From Thioalkalivibrio nitratireducens (GTDB lineage: Bacteria > Pseudomonadota > Gammaproteobacteria > Ectothiorhodospirales > Ectothiorhodospiraceae): DNA of 9,694 nt. The notes under the pieces are model-generated. The model ran no database searches. It saw only the letters and a list, made by a program, of their open reading frames with translations, and was not told the origin of the DNA. Each line of letters opens with the position of its first letter. The stretch's first letter is position 1. Shown piece after piece: positions 1 through 7,863 of this stretch. Both the position numbers and the translations under genes were made by a program. The stretch covers positions 1-9,694 of the forward strand of contig JAABSN010000122.1 of the NCBI GenBank assembly GCA_011390385.1, written 5' to 3'.

Positions 1-192
1 CCGATGGCGTTACTGTTCTTCAACGTTGGCGTGGAACTCGGGCAGTTGATGTTCATCGTGGTCGTGCTTGGCGTGATCGCCTTTGTGCGGCGAATCCCGC
101 TTCGCCTTCCCCACCAGTCGACACTCGTTCCACCATATGCCATTGGCAGCCTGGCGATGTTCTGGGTCATCGAACGCGTTGCCGCCTTTTAG
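1..192 (+). CDS. HupE/UreJ-family membrane protein, C-terminal fragment (5' end outside window)
   Basis: The frame is open from base 1 to a TAG at 190-192, so the visible ~63 residues are the end of a longer gene; the ATG at 4 is an internal methionine. The residues LLFFNVGVELGQL followed by a run of hydrophobic residues (FIVVVLGVIAFV) match the closing part of HupE/UreJ_2 proteins, where this conserved segment sits in one of the last transmembrane helices. A final helix (about residues 46-60, AIGSLAMFWVIERV) ends the protein. HupE/UreJ members are inner-membrane proteins, and some are nickel or cobalt permeases of hydrogenase and urease clusters; the HupE/UreJ_2 branch is mostly uncharacterised. 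The stop lies 35 bases before the DUF3604 start on the same strand, so the two are probably cotranscribed. Family assignment is by remembered motif from a short fragment. Confidence 0.75.
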   Translation, partial: PMALLFFNVGVELGQLMFIVVVLGVIAFVRRIPLRLPHQSTLVPPYAIGSLAMFWVIERVAAF

Positions 193-214
193 TCTGTAGC
201 CCAATAAATCTTGC

Positions 215-220
215 AAGGAG
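215..220 (+). promoter_or_regulatory. Shine-Dalgarno site deciding the DUF3604 start
   Basis: AAGGAG lies 1 base before the ATG at 222, 7 bases before the ATG at 228 and 13 before the ATG at 234. Only the second spacing is normal, so translation most likely begins at 228. Confidence 0.7.
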
Positions 221-227
221 AATGAGA

Positions 228-2162
228 ATGAAAATGCGATTGCTGCATCAGTCTATCGCCACACTTTTCGCTACCGCTGGTTTCGTCGTGCCGGCAGTTG
301 CGCATGACGCCGGGACGGTAACGCAAGAAAAAATGGAGCAGGTTCACTCTGCCAAACCCAGCTATTCGCCGTATGTGGGAAGAAACTATCCGACCCGCCC
401 CTTCTTCGGCGACACCCACCTGCATACCTCGTATTCGATGGACGCAGGCGCATTTGGAGCCCGACTCGGCCCGCGAGACGCTTACCGCTTTGCCAAGGGA
501 AATCAGGTCACCGCCTCAACCGGCCAAGAGGCAAAACTATCCCGTCCGCTGGATTTCCTGGTCGTCGCAGATCACTCGGATGGCATGGGTTTCTTCCCGC
601 AGATTCTCGCCGGTGGTCCAGCCATGCTGGCCGATCCGCAAGGCCGGAAGTGGAATGAACTGATCCATTCCGGCCGCGGGGGGGAGGCCGCCATGGACAT
701 CATCCAGAGCTTCGGCAAGGGCACAATCTCGAAAGCCATCATGCCGGTTCCCGGCACGCCGGCCTACCAGAGCGCCTGGCAGGAGACCATCAAGGCGGCT
801 GAGGAAGCCAACGATCCCGGCCGCTTCACGGCCTTCATCGGCTACGAATGGACGTCGAACACCGGGGGCAACAACCTGCACCGTAATATCATTTTCCGTG
901 ACAATGCCGACAAGGCCAGTCTGGTCGAGCCCTACACCACCCAAAAGCCGCTGGGCAGCGACAATCCGGTGGACCTGTGGAAGTGGATGGCCGCCTACGA
1001 AGAGAAAACTGGCGGCAACGTGCTGGCCATCGCGCACAACGGCAACTTGTCCAACGGTCGCATGTTCCCGACGGTCGAGGCCTTCGGCAAAAACCTCGAC
1101 GGCGCGTACGTCGAGGAACGCGCCAAGTGGGAACGCCTCTATGAGGTCACGCAGACCAAAGGCGACGGCGAAGCCCATCCCTTCCTGTCGCCGAATGACG
1201 AATTCGCCAATTTCGAGCGCTGGGACAAGGGCAATCTGGACGGCAGCGAGGTCAAGACCTCGGACATGCTTCAGCACGAGTATGCCCGCGCCGGCCTGAA
1301 GAACGGCTTGCTGCTGGAAAAGGAGCTCGGCACCAACCCCTACAAGTTCGGCATGATCGGCAGCAGTGATGCACATACTGGTCTCGCCGCAATGGAAGAA
1401 GAAAACTTCTTCGGTAAAACCACACCGCAGGAACCCAGTCCGGAGCGCATGACCAAGACCTTCTTCAACCACCCGAAGACCGGCGTGACCATCATGGACT
1501 GGGAGGTTTCCGCGTCGGGTTATGCCGCCGTCTGGGCGATGGAAAACACGCGCGAGGCGCTGTTCGACGCCATGGAACGGCGCGAGACCTATGCCACGAC
1601 CGGTCCGCGCATGGCCGTTCGTCTGTTTGGCGGCTATGACTTCGAGCCGGCCGATGCCACAAACCGCCTGCCGGCACAGGTCGGCTATACCAAGGGCGTG
1701 CCGATGGGCGGCGACCTAGCGCCGGCGCCGCAGGGCAAGGCGCCGACTTTCCTGGTCGCCGCGCTCAAGGACCCGATCGGCGCCAACCTCGACCGCTACC
1801 AGATCGTCAAGGGCTGGATGGACATGAGCGGTGAACTGCACGAGACGGTGTACGACGTCGTCTGGTCGGGCGACCGCAAGGCAGACCCTGAGACCGGCAA
1901 GGTACCGGCCGTCGGCACCTCGGTCGATATCGAGAACGCCACCTGGACAAACACCATCGGCGCGCCCGAACTGATTGCCGTGTGGACCGATCCGGACTTC
2001 GACGCGCGCCAACCCGCATTCTATTACGGTCGTGTCCTGGAGATTCCGACTCCGCGGTGGACCGCCTACGATGCCAAGCGCTTCGGCACCGAACCGCTGG
2101 CGGGCACGACCATGACCGTGCAGGAACGCGCTTACACCTCCCCCATCTGGTATACACCCTGA
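228..2162 (+). CDS. Secreted DUF3604 (PHP-like) domain protein, putative metal-dependent hydrolase
   Basis: A 644-residue protein with a signal peptide (residues 1 to about 25, ending PAVA before HD), so it is exported to the periplasm or beyond. The rest matches DUF3604, a family related to PHP metal phosphoesterases, whose substrate is unknown. Visible candidate metal ligands are GDTHLHTSYS (His64, His66), VADHSDG (Asp115, His116), AIAHNGN (His270) and GSSDAHTG (Asp381, His383). GYEWTS and NNLHRNIIF near 206-222 are further family landmarks, and the end SPIWYTP is typical. Length and ends look complete. The start at 228 is preferred over 222 because of Shine-Dalgarno spacing. The gene follows a HupE/UreJ protein by 35 bases, which suggests cotranscription; a link through metal supply is only inference. 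A run of seven G at 678-684 lies in the coding strand. Family assignment is strong; the reaction is not known. Confidence 0.9.
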   Translation: MKMRLLHQSIATLFATAGFVVPAVAHDAGTVTQEKMEQVHSAKPSYSPYVGRNYPTRPFFGDTHLHTSYSMDAGAFGARLGPRDAYRFAKGNQVTASTGQEAKLSRPLDFLVVADHSDGMGFFPQILAGGPAMLADPQGRKWNELIHSGRGGEAAMDIIQSFGKGTISKAIMPVPGTPAYQSAWQETIKAAEEANDPGRFTAFIGYEWTSNTGGNNLHRNIIFRDNADKASLVEPYTTQKPLGSDNPVDLWKWMAAYEEKTGGNVLAIAHNGNLSNGRMFPTVEAFGKNLDGAYVEERAKWERLYEVTQTKGDGEAHPFLSPNDEFANFERWDKGNLDGSEVKTSDMLQHEYARAGLKNGLLLEKELGTNPYKFGMIGSSDAHTGLAAMEEENFFGKTTPQEPSPERMTKTFFNHPKTGVTIMDWEVSASGYAAVWAMENTREALFDAMERRETYATTGPRMAVRLFGGYDFEPADATNRLPAQVGYTKGVPMGGDLAPAPQGKAPTFLVAALKDPIGANLDRYQIVKGWMDMSGELHETVYDVVWSGDRKADPETGKVPAVGTSVDIENATWTNTIGAPELIAVWTDPDFDARQPAFYYGRVLEIPTPRWTAYDAKRFGTEPLAGTTMTVQERAYTSPIWYTP

Positions 2163-2168
2163 CCGAGG

Positions 2169-2208
2169 TCGAGTCGGTGAACGCGCACATGTGCGTTCAC
2201 CGACTCGA
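2169..2208 (+). repeat. Long hairpin (16-bp perfect stem) between DUF3604 and the small membrane protein
   Basis: The arms 2169-2184 (TCGAGTCGGTGAACGC) and 2193-2208 are perfectly complementary. The inner bases add a G-U and a C-G pair, leaving a four-base ACAT loop. It starts 6 bases after the DUF3604 stop. No T-tract follows on either strand, so it is not a textbook intrinsic terminator. It could protect the 3' end of the upstream message, act as a terminator without a U-tract, or limit translation of the gene beginning 11 bases after it. Confidence 0.8.
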
Positions 2209-2219
2209 ACCAAAACACC

Positions 2220-2735
2220 ATGAGCAAACTACTCACCAAGCTGAAGGCCGAAGTCAGGGAACTCCTTCCGCCCATGTTTTACTTTCTGGTGGCACTGCAC
2301 CTCGTGGCTTTCGTGCGCGGCCTGATGCTGGGCGACACGGGAATCTCCCTCGCAAGCTCGGCATCGGTGACGATTGCGGCGCTGGTCATTGGCAAGGCCG
2401 TGCTGGTGGCAGACCTACTGCCCCTAGTCAGGCGCTTTTCGGACAGACCGCTGGTTTACGCCATTGTCTGGAAGTCGTTCATCTACTTCATCGTAGCCCT
2501 ACTCTTTCACTACCTGGAACGTTTGGTCCATGAATGGAGGGAGGTCGGAAGCCTGCTTGCGGCCAATGAGAGATTGCTCGCCGAGCTCGTGTGGCCTCAC
2601 TTCTGGGCCGTTCAGATCTTCCTGATGACTTTGATCCTGATCTTTTGCGCCGCACGCGAATTTGCGCGCGCGGTCGGAAAGGATGCCCTGCGACAGATAT
2701 TCCTTGGTCGATCGGGGACCACGAAAACCCGATAG
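2220..2735 (+). CDS. Small four-helix membrane protein, function unknown
   Basis: A 171-residue protein I do not recognise by name. After a short charged, amphipathic N-terminus (LLTKLKAEVRELLPP) there are four likely membrane helices at about residues 19-37, 47-65, 79-97 and 125-146. A charged loop between helices 3 and 4 (about 99-123, rich in Glu and Arg) and a basic tail follow the third and fourth helices. There is no cleavable signal peptide and no obvious catalytic motif. No Shine-Dalgarno sequence is visible before the ATG at 2220; the upstream bases are CAAAACACC, just after a strong hairpin. The next in-frame ATG (2274) has none either and would remove the N-terminal amphipathic stretch. 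The gene stands 71 bases before the MscS-type channel on the same strand, so it may be a partner or accessory protein of that channel. That is inferred from position alone. Confidence 0.7.
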   Translation: MSKLLTKLKAEVRELLPPMFYFLVALHLVAFVRGLMLGDTGISLASSASVTIAALVIGKAVLVADLLPLVRRFSDRPLVYAIVWKSFIYFIVALLFHYLERLVHEWREVGSLLAANERLLAELVWPHFWAVQIFLMTLILIFCAAREFARAVGKDALRQIFLGRSGTTKTR

Positions 2736-2793
2736 GGCAATCCTGACCTCCTCGACCGCAGGCCCTGTGAACGGACCTTTGCGCCCCATTGCT

Positions 2794-2798
2794 GAGGG
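2794..2798 (+). promoter_or_regulatory. Shine-Dalgarno site for the ATG at 2807 (MscS-type channel)
   Basis: GAGGG ends 8 bases before the ATG at 2807 and is the best ribosome site in front of this reading frame. The competing ATG at 2951 has only a weak CCGGG directly before it. Confidence 0.5.
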
Positions 2799-2806
2799 CG
2801 ACGCTC

Positions 2807-5509
2807 ATGCGGGATATGGATGATTCGAATCTCATGAAGATCCCAATTGAAGGGGCAGACAGCGGGCCGGCAGCAGGATTTCCAACTAACAACTGGATGA
2901 ATCACCTGCGCCGCGCCAGGCCGGCGGGCCTATTATCCCTGGCATCCGGGATGGTCACGAAGGTCATTGCAATCGCCTTATTGAAGTCGCTTCGCAGCAC
3001 ACTACTCGGGCTGCTCCTCGCCCTGTCTCTGTCCCCGCCGCTGAGCGCACAAACCCCGCTCAATGTCGTTACCAATGCCGAAGAACGCGGCGATACCGCT
3101 GTCGACGATCAGCCACCCGCCCCTGTGTCGGTAGATGCATTGAAGAAGCGGCTGCAGGATACCGAAGCTGAGCTCACCGCGATCGAAGGTACAGATCAAC
3201 AAACGTCGGGAGCCCCTCCCGGCACGCCAGCGCAACAGCTGCAACTGCGTGTAAGGCTGCTCAGACAGATGGCCTTCTCGTATCGGCAACACTTGGGGGC
3301 CCTCGGCAACCTCGCCGAGCAGAAGAAACTGTTCGCCGATGCCGAAGTGAAGCGTCGTGCATGGTTGGGATTGACGGAGGAGCCGCCGCATTCGATTTTA
3401 CTGGCAGACAGAATGCGCGCGGAGCTACAGGCGAACCTGCTCAATTTTCGCAGCGAAGATGGCCGGCTTAAAATTCTGGCTGCGCAGATCGAGAATACGA
3501 GGGAAAGCCTGGCCAAGGCCGGCGAACGCTATCGCCTCGCGCAGGAAGCCCTCGAAGTCGCAAGCCCGGCAGACCAAGGCAACGCAAGATGGCTGCGCGA
3601 TCTTGCCGCGCTCGAGGTGCGTGCCCTGGGTGCCTACCTGGAAGCGCTGACGGCACAGTACGAATTGGTCGAGGGTAATGCGACCGAATTCAGCCGTATC
3701 GCTGATTTCGATCGTCGCAAGATCATGGAGGTCGAGAAATCGGTGGAGTTCAAACCCGAGGACTTGGAGCGCCTGAAAGTCGATCTTGACGACCGTCGGT
3801 CGAACACCATTATCAACCTGGATCGTGCCAGCCAGGAGCGAGATCGCTTTTCGGGCGAACTCGACAAGGCGATCAACAGTACTGCCGCTGCACAGAAGCT
3901 GATCAGCGAACTGCGCAGTCGCCTGGCCGAGGCGCGCAGGGCGGTGCTTGACGCCGAGGCCGAGGTGGAAAAGGCGGAGAATCCCCCGGGACTTCTGCCA
4001 AGGCCGTTCCGCGAACGTTCGGCAAAGGCGGATCTCGACCAACGTAAGAATGAGGTCAGCCAACTCGAAAAGGAACTGGCGACGGCGCGAACTAGGCTGA
4101 AACTCAGTGAGCAGGCGCAGGACTTGGCCGTGGAGCGCACCCGCAACGCGGTGCAGGAGATCGACTCTTTGAATCTCGGGCTGATCACACTTGACATGCA
4201 GCGGACCTTTTGGGAGCTACGCTACTCAGCCTTCGAAGGCGAGACCGCAGGAACGCTGGATCGCCGCAAGAATTATGCTGATAGCCGCAGGCTGCTGAAC
4301 GTTCTCGATCCGGCGATCGATCACGTGAGGACAAAGCTGGAGATCCTTTCGGGACAGATCGCCGAGCAACAAAATTTGCTTCGGGCGACCGCCGATGAAG
4401 CCGACACAGCGTTCCGAGACGCCATGCTCGAACTGCTCACGGAACGCGAACGGCTTTATCTGGTGGCCTTTACCGAGGTGGAGGCAACCCGCCATCTCCT
4501 GCTGCGTTGGGTCGAAGACGAGGAAGTGCGATCAAAAGACCAGAGTGCCGGCGAGCGCGCACGGAACTGGTTCGACCTGACCGATGACTGGTTGAAAGCG
4601 GCCTGGAATTTCGAACTCTTTGCCGTCGAGGACAGGATGGTTGTCGACGGCCGGACGATCAGCGGCAGCCGCGGGGTCACGGTCGCGAAAGTCGTCGAGG
4701 CGATCCTGATCGTCATCGTGGGCTACATGCTGGTGGCGCTGTTGATACGATTGGTCATGGGTCTTGCTATCCGTCACGAGCGGCTGGAGGAGACCAGCGC
4801 CCGTATCGCCCAAAAATGGATACTTGCGGTCACATTGGTGGTGCTGCTGTTTCTGGCGCTCGACGTGGTCAAGATCCCGCTGACGGTTTTCGCCTTCCTC
4901 GGCGGTGCGGTCGCCATCGGTGCGGGTTTCGGCATGCAGACGCTGCTGAAAAATCTGATCAGCGGAGTCATGCTTCTGATGGAGCGGCCGTTCAAGCCGC
5001 GCGACATCGTCGAGGTCGGCGGCATCCGCGGAGAGGTGACCGATATCAACGTGCGTTCCTGCACCATCCGGGACATTAACGGCATCGAAACCCTGGTACC
5101 CAACAGCACCTTCCTCGAACAGAACGTGACCAACTGGACGCTCTCGAATCAAAAGGTGCGCTACACGATTACCATCGGTGTTGCCTACGGCTCGCCGGTT
5201 CGCAAGGTTTCCGATCTGTTGCTGGAGGTTGCCGGCCGGCACAAGCTCGTATTGAGCGATCCGTCGCCGGAAGTGCTATTCATGGACTTTGGCGACAGCG
5301 CGCTGCAGTTTGCGCTTTACGTGTGGCTGGAGGTCGGTCCGGGTCGCCGGGGTGGCAATGTCATCCTGAGCGACCTGCGCTTCATGATCGACGCCAGCTT
5401 TGCGGAACACGGCGTGGCGATCCCCTTCCCTCAGCGCAGCGTCCACCTCGGTGTCGATTCACCGCTGCCGGTGCGGGTCATGCCCGAAGCCGCCACCAAC
5501 GGCGGCTAG
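2807..5509 (+). CDS. MscS-type mechanosensitive ion channel with large periplasmic coiled-coil domain
   Basis: About 900 residues from the ATG at 2807 (GAGGG, 8-base spacer). The frame extends upstream to a TTG at 2789, and an ATG at 2951 would give 852 residues beginning just before a clear signal peptide (MVTKVIAIALLKSLRS, a leucine-rich core, then PLSAQ). The true start is therefore uncertain. Then come about 540 charged residues rich in Glu, Arg, Ala and Leu, coiled-coil-like, presumably periplasmic. Three membrane helices follow at about residues 629-651, 671-690 and 694-727. The last carries the glycine/alanine-rich pore-helix pattern GGAVAIGAGFGMQ, followed by MERPFKPRDIVEVGG and VPNSTF, the hallmark of the MscS helix and beta domain (PF00924). 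The C-terminal alpha/beta domain runs to about 880. Such channels open under membrane tension and release solutes during hypo-osmotic shock. This architecture recalls MscK-like proteins but shows only three membrane helices. The small membrane protein upstream is probably cotranscribed. Confidence 0.88.
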   Translation: MRDMDDSNLMKIPIEGADSGPAAGFPTNNWMNHLRRARPAGLLSLASGMVTKVIAIALLKSLRSTLLGLLLALSLSPPLSAQTPLNVVTNAEERGDTAVDDQPPAPVSVDALKKRLQDTEAELTAIEGTDQQTSGAPPGTPAQQLQLRVRLLRQMAFSYRQHLGALGNLAEQKKLFADAEVKRRAWLGLTEEPPHSILLADRMRAELQANLLNFRSEDGRLKILAAQIENTRESLAKAGERYRLAQEALEVASPADQGNARWLRDLAALEVRALGAYLEALTAQYELVEGNATEFSRIADFDRRKIMEVEKSVEFKPEDLERLKVDLDDRRSNTIINLDRASQERDRFSGELDKAINSTAAAQKLISELRSRLAEARRAVLDAEAEVEKAENPPGLLPRPFRERSAKADLDQRKNEVSQLEKELATARTRLKLSEQAQDLAVERTRNAVQEIDSLNLGLITLDMQRTFWELRYSAFEGETAGTLDRRKNYADSRRLLNVLDPAIDHVRTKLEILSGQIAEQQNLLRATADEADTAFRDAMLELLTERERLYLVAFTEVEATRHLLLRWVEDEEVRSKDQSAGERARNWFDLTDDWLKAAWNFELFAVEDRMVVDGRTISGSRGVTVAKVVEAILIVIVGYMLVALLIRLVMGLAIRHERLEETSARIAQKWILAVTLVVLLFLALDVVKIPLTVFAFLGGAVAIGAGFGMQTLLKNLISGVMLLMERPFKPRDIVEVGGIRGEVTDINVRSCTIRDINGIETLVPNSTFLEQNVTNWTLSNQKVRYTITIGVAYGSPVRKVSDLLLEVAGRHKLVLSDPSPEVLFMDFGDSALQFALYVWLEVGPGRRGGNVILSDLRFMIDASFAEHGVAIPFPQRSVHLGVDSPLPVRVMPEAATNGG

Positions 5510-5513
5510 GCAT

Positions 5514-5536
5514 CAGGCGGCAGCTGAAACCGCTTG
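5514..5536. terminator. Weak hairpin between convergent genes, possible bidirectional terminator
   Basis: CAGGCGG (5514-5520) pairs with CCGCTTG (5530-5536) across a 9-base loop, with one G-T wobble. A second hairpin, AGCCGCC (5488-5494) with GGCGGCT (5501-5507), overlaps the channel's stop codon. Neither is followed by a T-tract on either strand, so factor-independent termination here is doubtful. The 44 bases between the two stop codons contain nothing else visible. Confidence 0.25.
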
Positions 5537-5553
5537 CACCATGGCAAAACCCT

Positions 5554-7812
5554 TCAGAACGGCCTACCCAGATAGAAATAGAAGCTGCTGTTGCCGTCCT
5601 GCGCACGCCCATAGCCCAGATAGGTGGGCCCGATCGGACTGTCGGCGGCTATGAACACGGCGGCCGACCTCAGTATGCCGTCCGGATTGCTGGTGACCAA
5701 CGGCTTGCCAACCTTGCCGACCTCAAACGAAATGCCTCCGTAGGCTCCTTCCAGCATCGTGCCGCGCAAGATGCGGTGGTAGTACATCAGACGGCCAAAC
5801 TTCAGGTTCTCGCCTAGCAGTTGCCCGGTCCCATACCCCGACTGCTGCAGGAAACCACCCCACTGGAACAGGTCGTAGCGCGGCAACTCGCCCGAACCCG
5901 CTTTGCCGCCCACCTTGAAACTCAGATTGAACGTATGGTTACCGAAGGAATAAGCGCCGGTGCCATCGACGTCCCACTTCGTATAACTGGCGTCGGCACC
6001 CAGTCCGCTTCGAGCACCGTACACATTTGCACTGCTACGCCAGCCTGAGCGAGGAAAGTGAGCGCTGTCGATCTGGTCAAGAATGAGCCGGACACGATAT
6101 GCCCCGAGCGAGACCCTGGAGTCTCCTGGGGACAAACTCTTTGGCCCGGTGTCCAGTTCAGGTCTCGTCACGCCCCCCAACAGGCCGACGCGCAACTCGC
6201 CATAACGGGTCAAATGGGAGCCGACGTCGAACCCTGCTACGGTCGAGGTCTGCTGATACCGTGCTATCCGGTTATCACCTTCATACAGCGTCGTGGAGCG
6301 ACGCTCGAGGCCTGCATGCGGGGCGACAAAGAAGTAGCCGCGGCTGTCGATCGGCTGGTAAAACTCGGTCTTGAGGCTGCTCGTGCGCCCGACCTGCAAG
6401 TCAGTGCGCCACTCCCCGCCGAGCCGATTCATCCAGGTCTTGCGGTAGCTGGCAAGAAGGTTGAAGTAGGCATCTCCACTGAAATCACTCGACAGCCCCA
6501 AGCCGAAACGCAAATAATCCGGGCCCCACGATTTTTCGATCGCGTCGACCGCCAGCACCCGCTTACCGGGCTCTTCGAGGAATCGATAGTTCACGTGCTC
6601 GAAATCGCCCGTCCCATAAAGGCTGCGCATGTCCCTGTCCAGCGTGGATTGCTCAATCGGCTGGCCGACGCGGGTCTCCATCACGATCTCCGCAGCCCTC
6701 GGATTGACGCGATTGAGACTCACGAACCGGATTTCATCCACCGGGCGCAGGTCAGGGACGACCGTGACGGTCTGGCGATCGCGCAGTGCCGCATATTGAT
6801 CAGGAGGAAGCGACAGCGCCGCGAGCTGCTCGCTTATCTTGCGCGCTGCTGTTTCACCAAGCGGCGCAATCTGCGGCAAATTATCGAAGTCGCCGGTAGA
6901 GAAGTCTCCCAGTTCAGGCGAAATCAATAAATCCGTCGGCTTGAGCTGTGCCAGTGAAGTCTGGACGTTCTGCTCGGTCAGGATACTGAGCATCTGACCG
7001 GCAACACCGAAGGCCCCAGTCAGTTCCTCGCGCTTGAGAAGCGGAGTGCCGACGTTGACTGCGATGATGATGTCGGCACCCATGGCCTGGGCAACTTCCA
7101 CTGGCAGATTCCCGGTCAGCATGCCATCGACCAGAATCATGCCATCGAACTCTGCCGGGGCAACCGCTCCGGGCACCGACATGCTGGCACGCATCACCTT
7201 GGCCAGTTCACCATCGTGAAACACGACCGCCTTACCGGTTACAAGGTCGGTTGCCACGGCCCGAAATTGAATCGGCAGTGCGTCAAAATCGTGATGTCCC
7301 TTGACCTTGGAGAGCTGGCGCAACACTGTCTCAAGCTGCACACCAGTCACAACGCCCTTGCCGAACTGGACACTGCCGTCACGGAGACCAAGCTCGGGAC
7401 CGAAAAAGATATTGTAGTCATCCTGCTTGCGCCGGTGCGAAAGCTCCCGGCGCGGGGGCTTCTCCTTGAACAGCAACTCAGTGGATATACCCTCAAGGAT
7501 CGTCTCCATTTCCCCGACCGACATCCCCGAAGCGTAAGCAGCACCTACCAGCGAGCCCATACTCGTACCCGCAATGCAGTCGATTGGCACGCGGTACTCT
7601 TCCAGAACCTTGATCACGCCAACGTGAGCCGCGCCACGTGCGCCCCCCCCTGACAACACGAGACAGACTTTGGGGCGCGTAACGGGGTCATTTGCTGACA
7701 TCGCGGATGACGTGTCAGAACCTTCCCCTCGGGCCTGGCCCACCATGAGAACAGCGGAGAGCGCTACGCAGGAAGCGGCAATGGCCGCACGAAGATGCAA
7801 CGGGGGATTCAT
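5554..7812 (-). CDS. Patatin-like phospholipase with POTRA and outer-membrane barrel (type Vd autotransporter, PlpD-like)
   Basis: A 752-residue protein. The start at 7812 has GAGG 8 bases upstream and opens directly into a signal peptide (residues 1 to about 29); an upstream in-frame extension to 7860 lacks this. The patatin domain covers about 48-250, with oxyanion-hole motif SGGGARG (54-60), nucleophile motif GTSMG (Ser84) and catalytic Asp229 in VDGM. All three key elements are intact, so an active serine lipase/phospholipase A is expected. A POTRA-like segment lies at about 358-425, followed by a bacterial surface antigen barrel (about 430-752) ending in the aromatic signal FYFYLGRPF used by the Bam machinery. 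This order is that of Pseudomonas aeruginosa PlpD, which is secreted by its own barrel; whether this patatin domain is released or stays surface-bound cannot be seen. It is the last gene of a minus-strand series, 51 bases after DUF4105. A run of eight G on the coding strand encodes the oxyanion-hole glycines. Confidence 0.93.
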   Translation of the reverse strand: MNPPLHLRAAIAASCVALSAVLMVGQARGEGSDTSSAMSANDPVTRPKVCLVLSGGGARGAAHVGVIKVLEEYRVPIDCIAGTSMGSLVGAAYASGMSVGEMETILEGISTELLFKEKPPRRELSHRRKQDDYNIFFGPELGLRDGSVQFGKGVVTGVQLETVLRQLSKVKGHHDFDALPIQFRAVATDLVTGKAVVFHDGELAKVMRASMSVPGAVAPAEFDGMILVDGMLTGNLPVEVAQAMGADIIIAVNVGTPLLKREELTGAFGVAGQMLSILTEQNVQTSLAQLKPTDLLISPELGDFSTGDFDNLPQIAPLGETAARKISEQLAALSLPPDQYAALRDRQTVTVVPDLRPVDEIRFVSLNRVNPRAAEIVMETRVGQPIEQSTLDRDMRSLYGTGDFEHVNYRFLEEPGKRVLAVDAIEKSWGPDYLRFGLGLSSDFSGDAYFNLLASYRKTWMNRLGGEWRTDLQVGRTSSLKTEFYQPIDSRGYFFVAPHAGLERRSTTLYEGDNRIARYQQTSTVAGFDVGSHLTRYGELRVGLLGGVTRPELDTGPKSLSPGDSRVSLGAYRVRLILDQIDSAHFPRSGWRSSANVYGARSGLGADASYTKWDVDGTGAYSFGNHTFNLSFKVGGKAGSGELPRYDLFQWGGFLQQSGYGTGQLLGENLKFGRLMYYHRILRGTMLEGAYGGISFEVGKVGKPLVTSNPDGILRSAAVFIAADSPIGPTYLGYGRAQDGNSSFYFYLGRPF

Positions 7813-7820
7813 CGTTCGTT

Positions 7821-7824
7821 CCTC
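7821..7824 (-). promoter_or_regulatory. Shine-Dalgarno site deciding the patatin start
   Basis: GAGG on the minus strand, 8 bases before the ATG at 7812. It supports that start over the longer frame beginning at 7860, which would put 16 non-hydrophobic residues in front of the signal peptide. Confidence 0.65.
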
Positions 7825-7863
7825 AATGTCATGGAACCGCAACCGAACCGCAGCAGCCAATTT

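Noticed and set aside
4..192. A complete 62-residue protein starting at the ATG at 4
   Set aside because: The frame stays open to the window edge and the motif belongs to the end of longer HupE/UreJ proteins, so this is a fragment of a larger gene.
537..1472. 311-residue open frame on the minus strand
   Set aside because: It lies wholly opposite the DUF3604 gene, whose family motifs are clear. Long antisense frames are expected in GC-rich coding DNA, and its translation shows no recognisable motif.
4532..5242. 236-residue open frame on the minus strand
   Set aside because: It is antisense to the MscS membrane and beta domains. The translation is rich in His, Asp and Gln, as expected of a shadow frame.
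5488..5507. GCCGCC/GGCGGC hairpin as the channel's terminator
   Set aside because: The stem is short, overlaps the last codons and the stop, and has no T-tract after it.
6058..6930. 290-residue open frame on the plus strand
   Set aside because: It is antisense to the POTRA, barrel and late patatin parts of the phospholipase gene, with no family motif and no good ribosome site.
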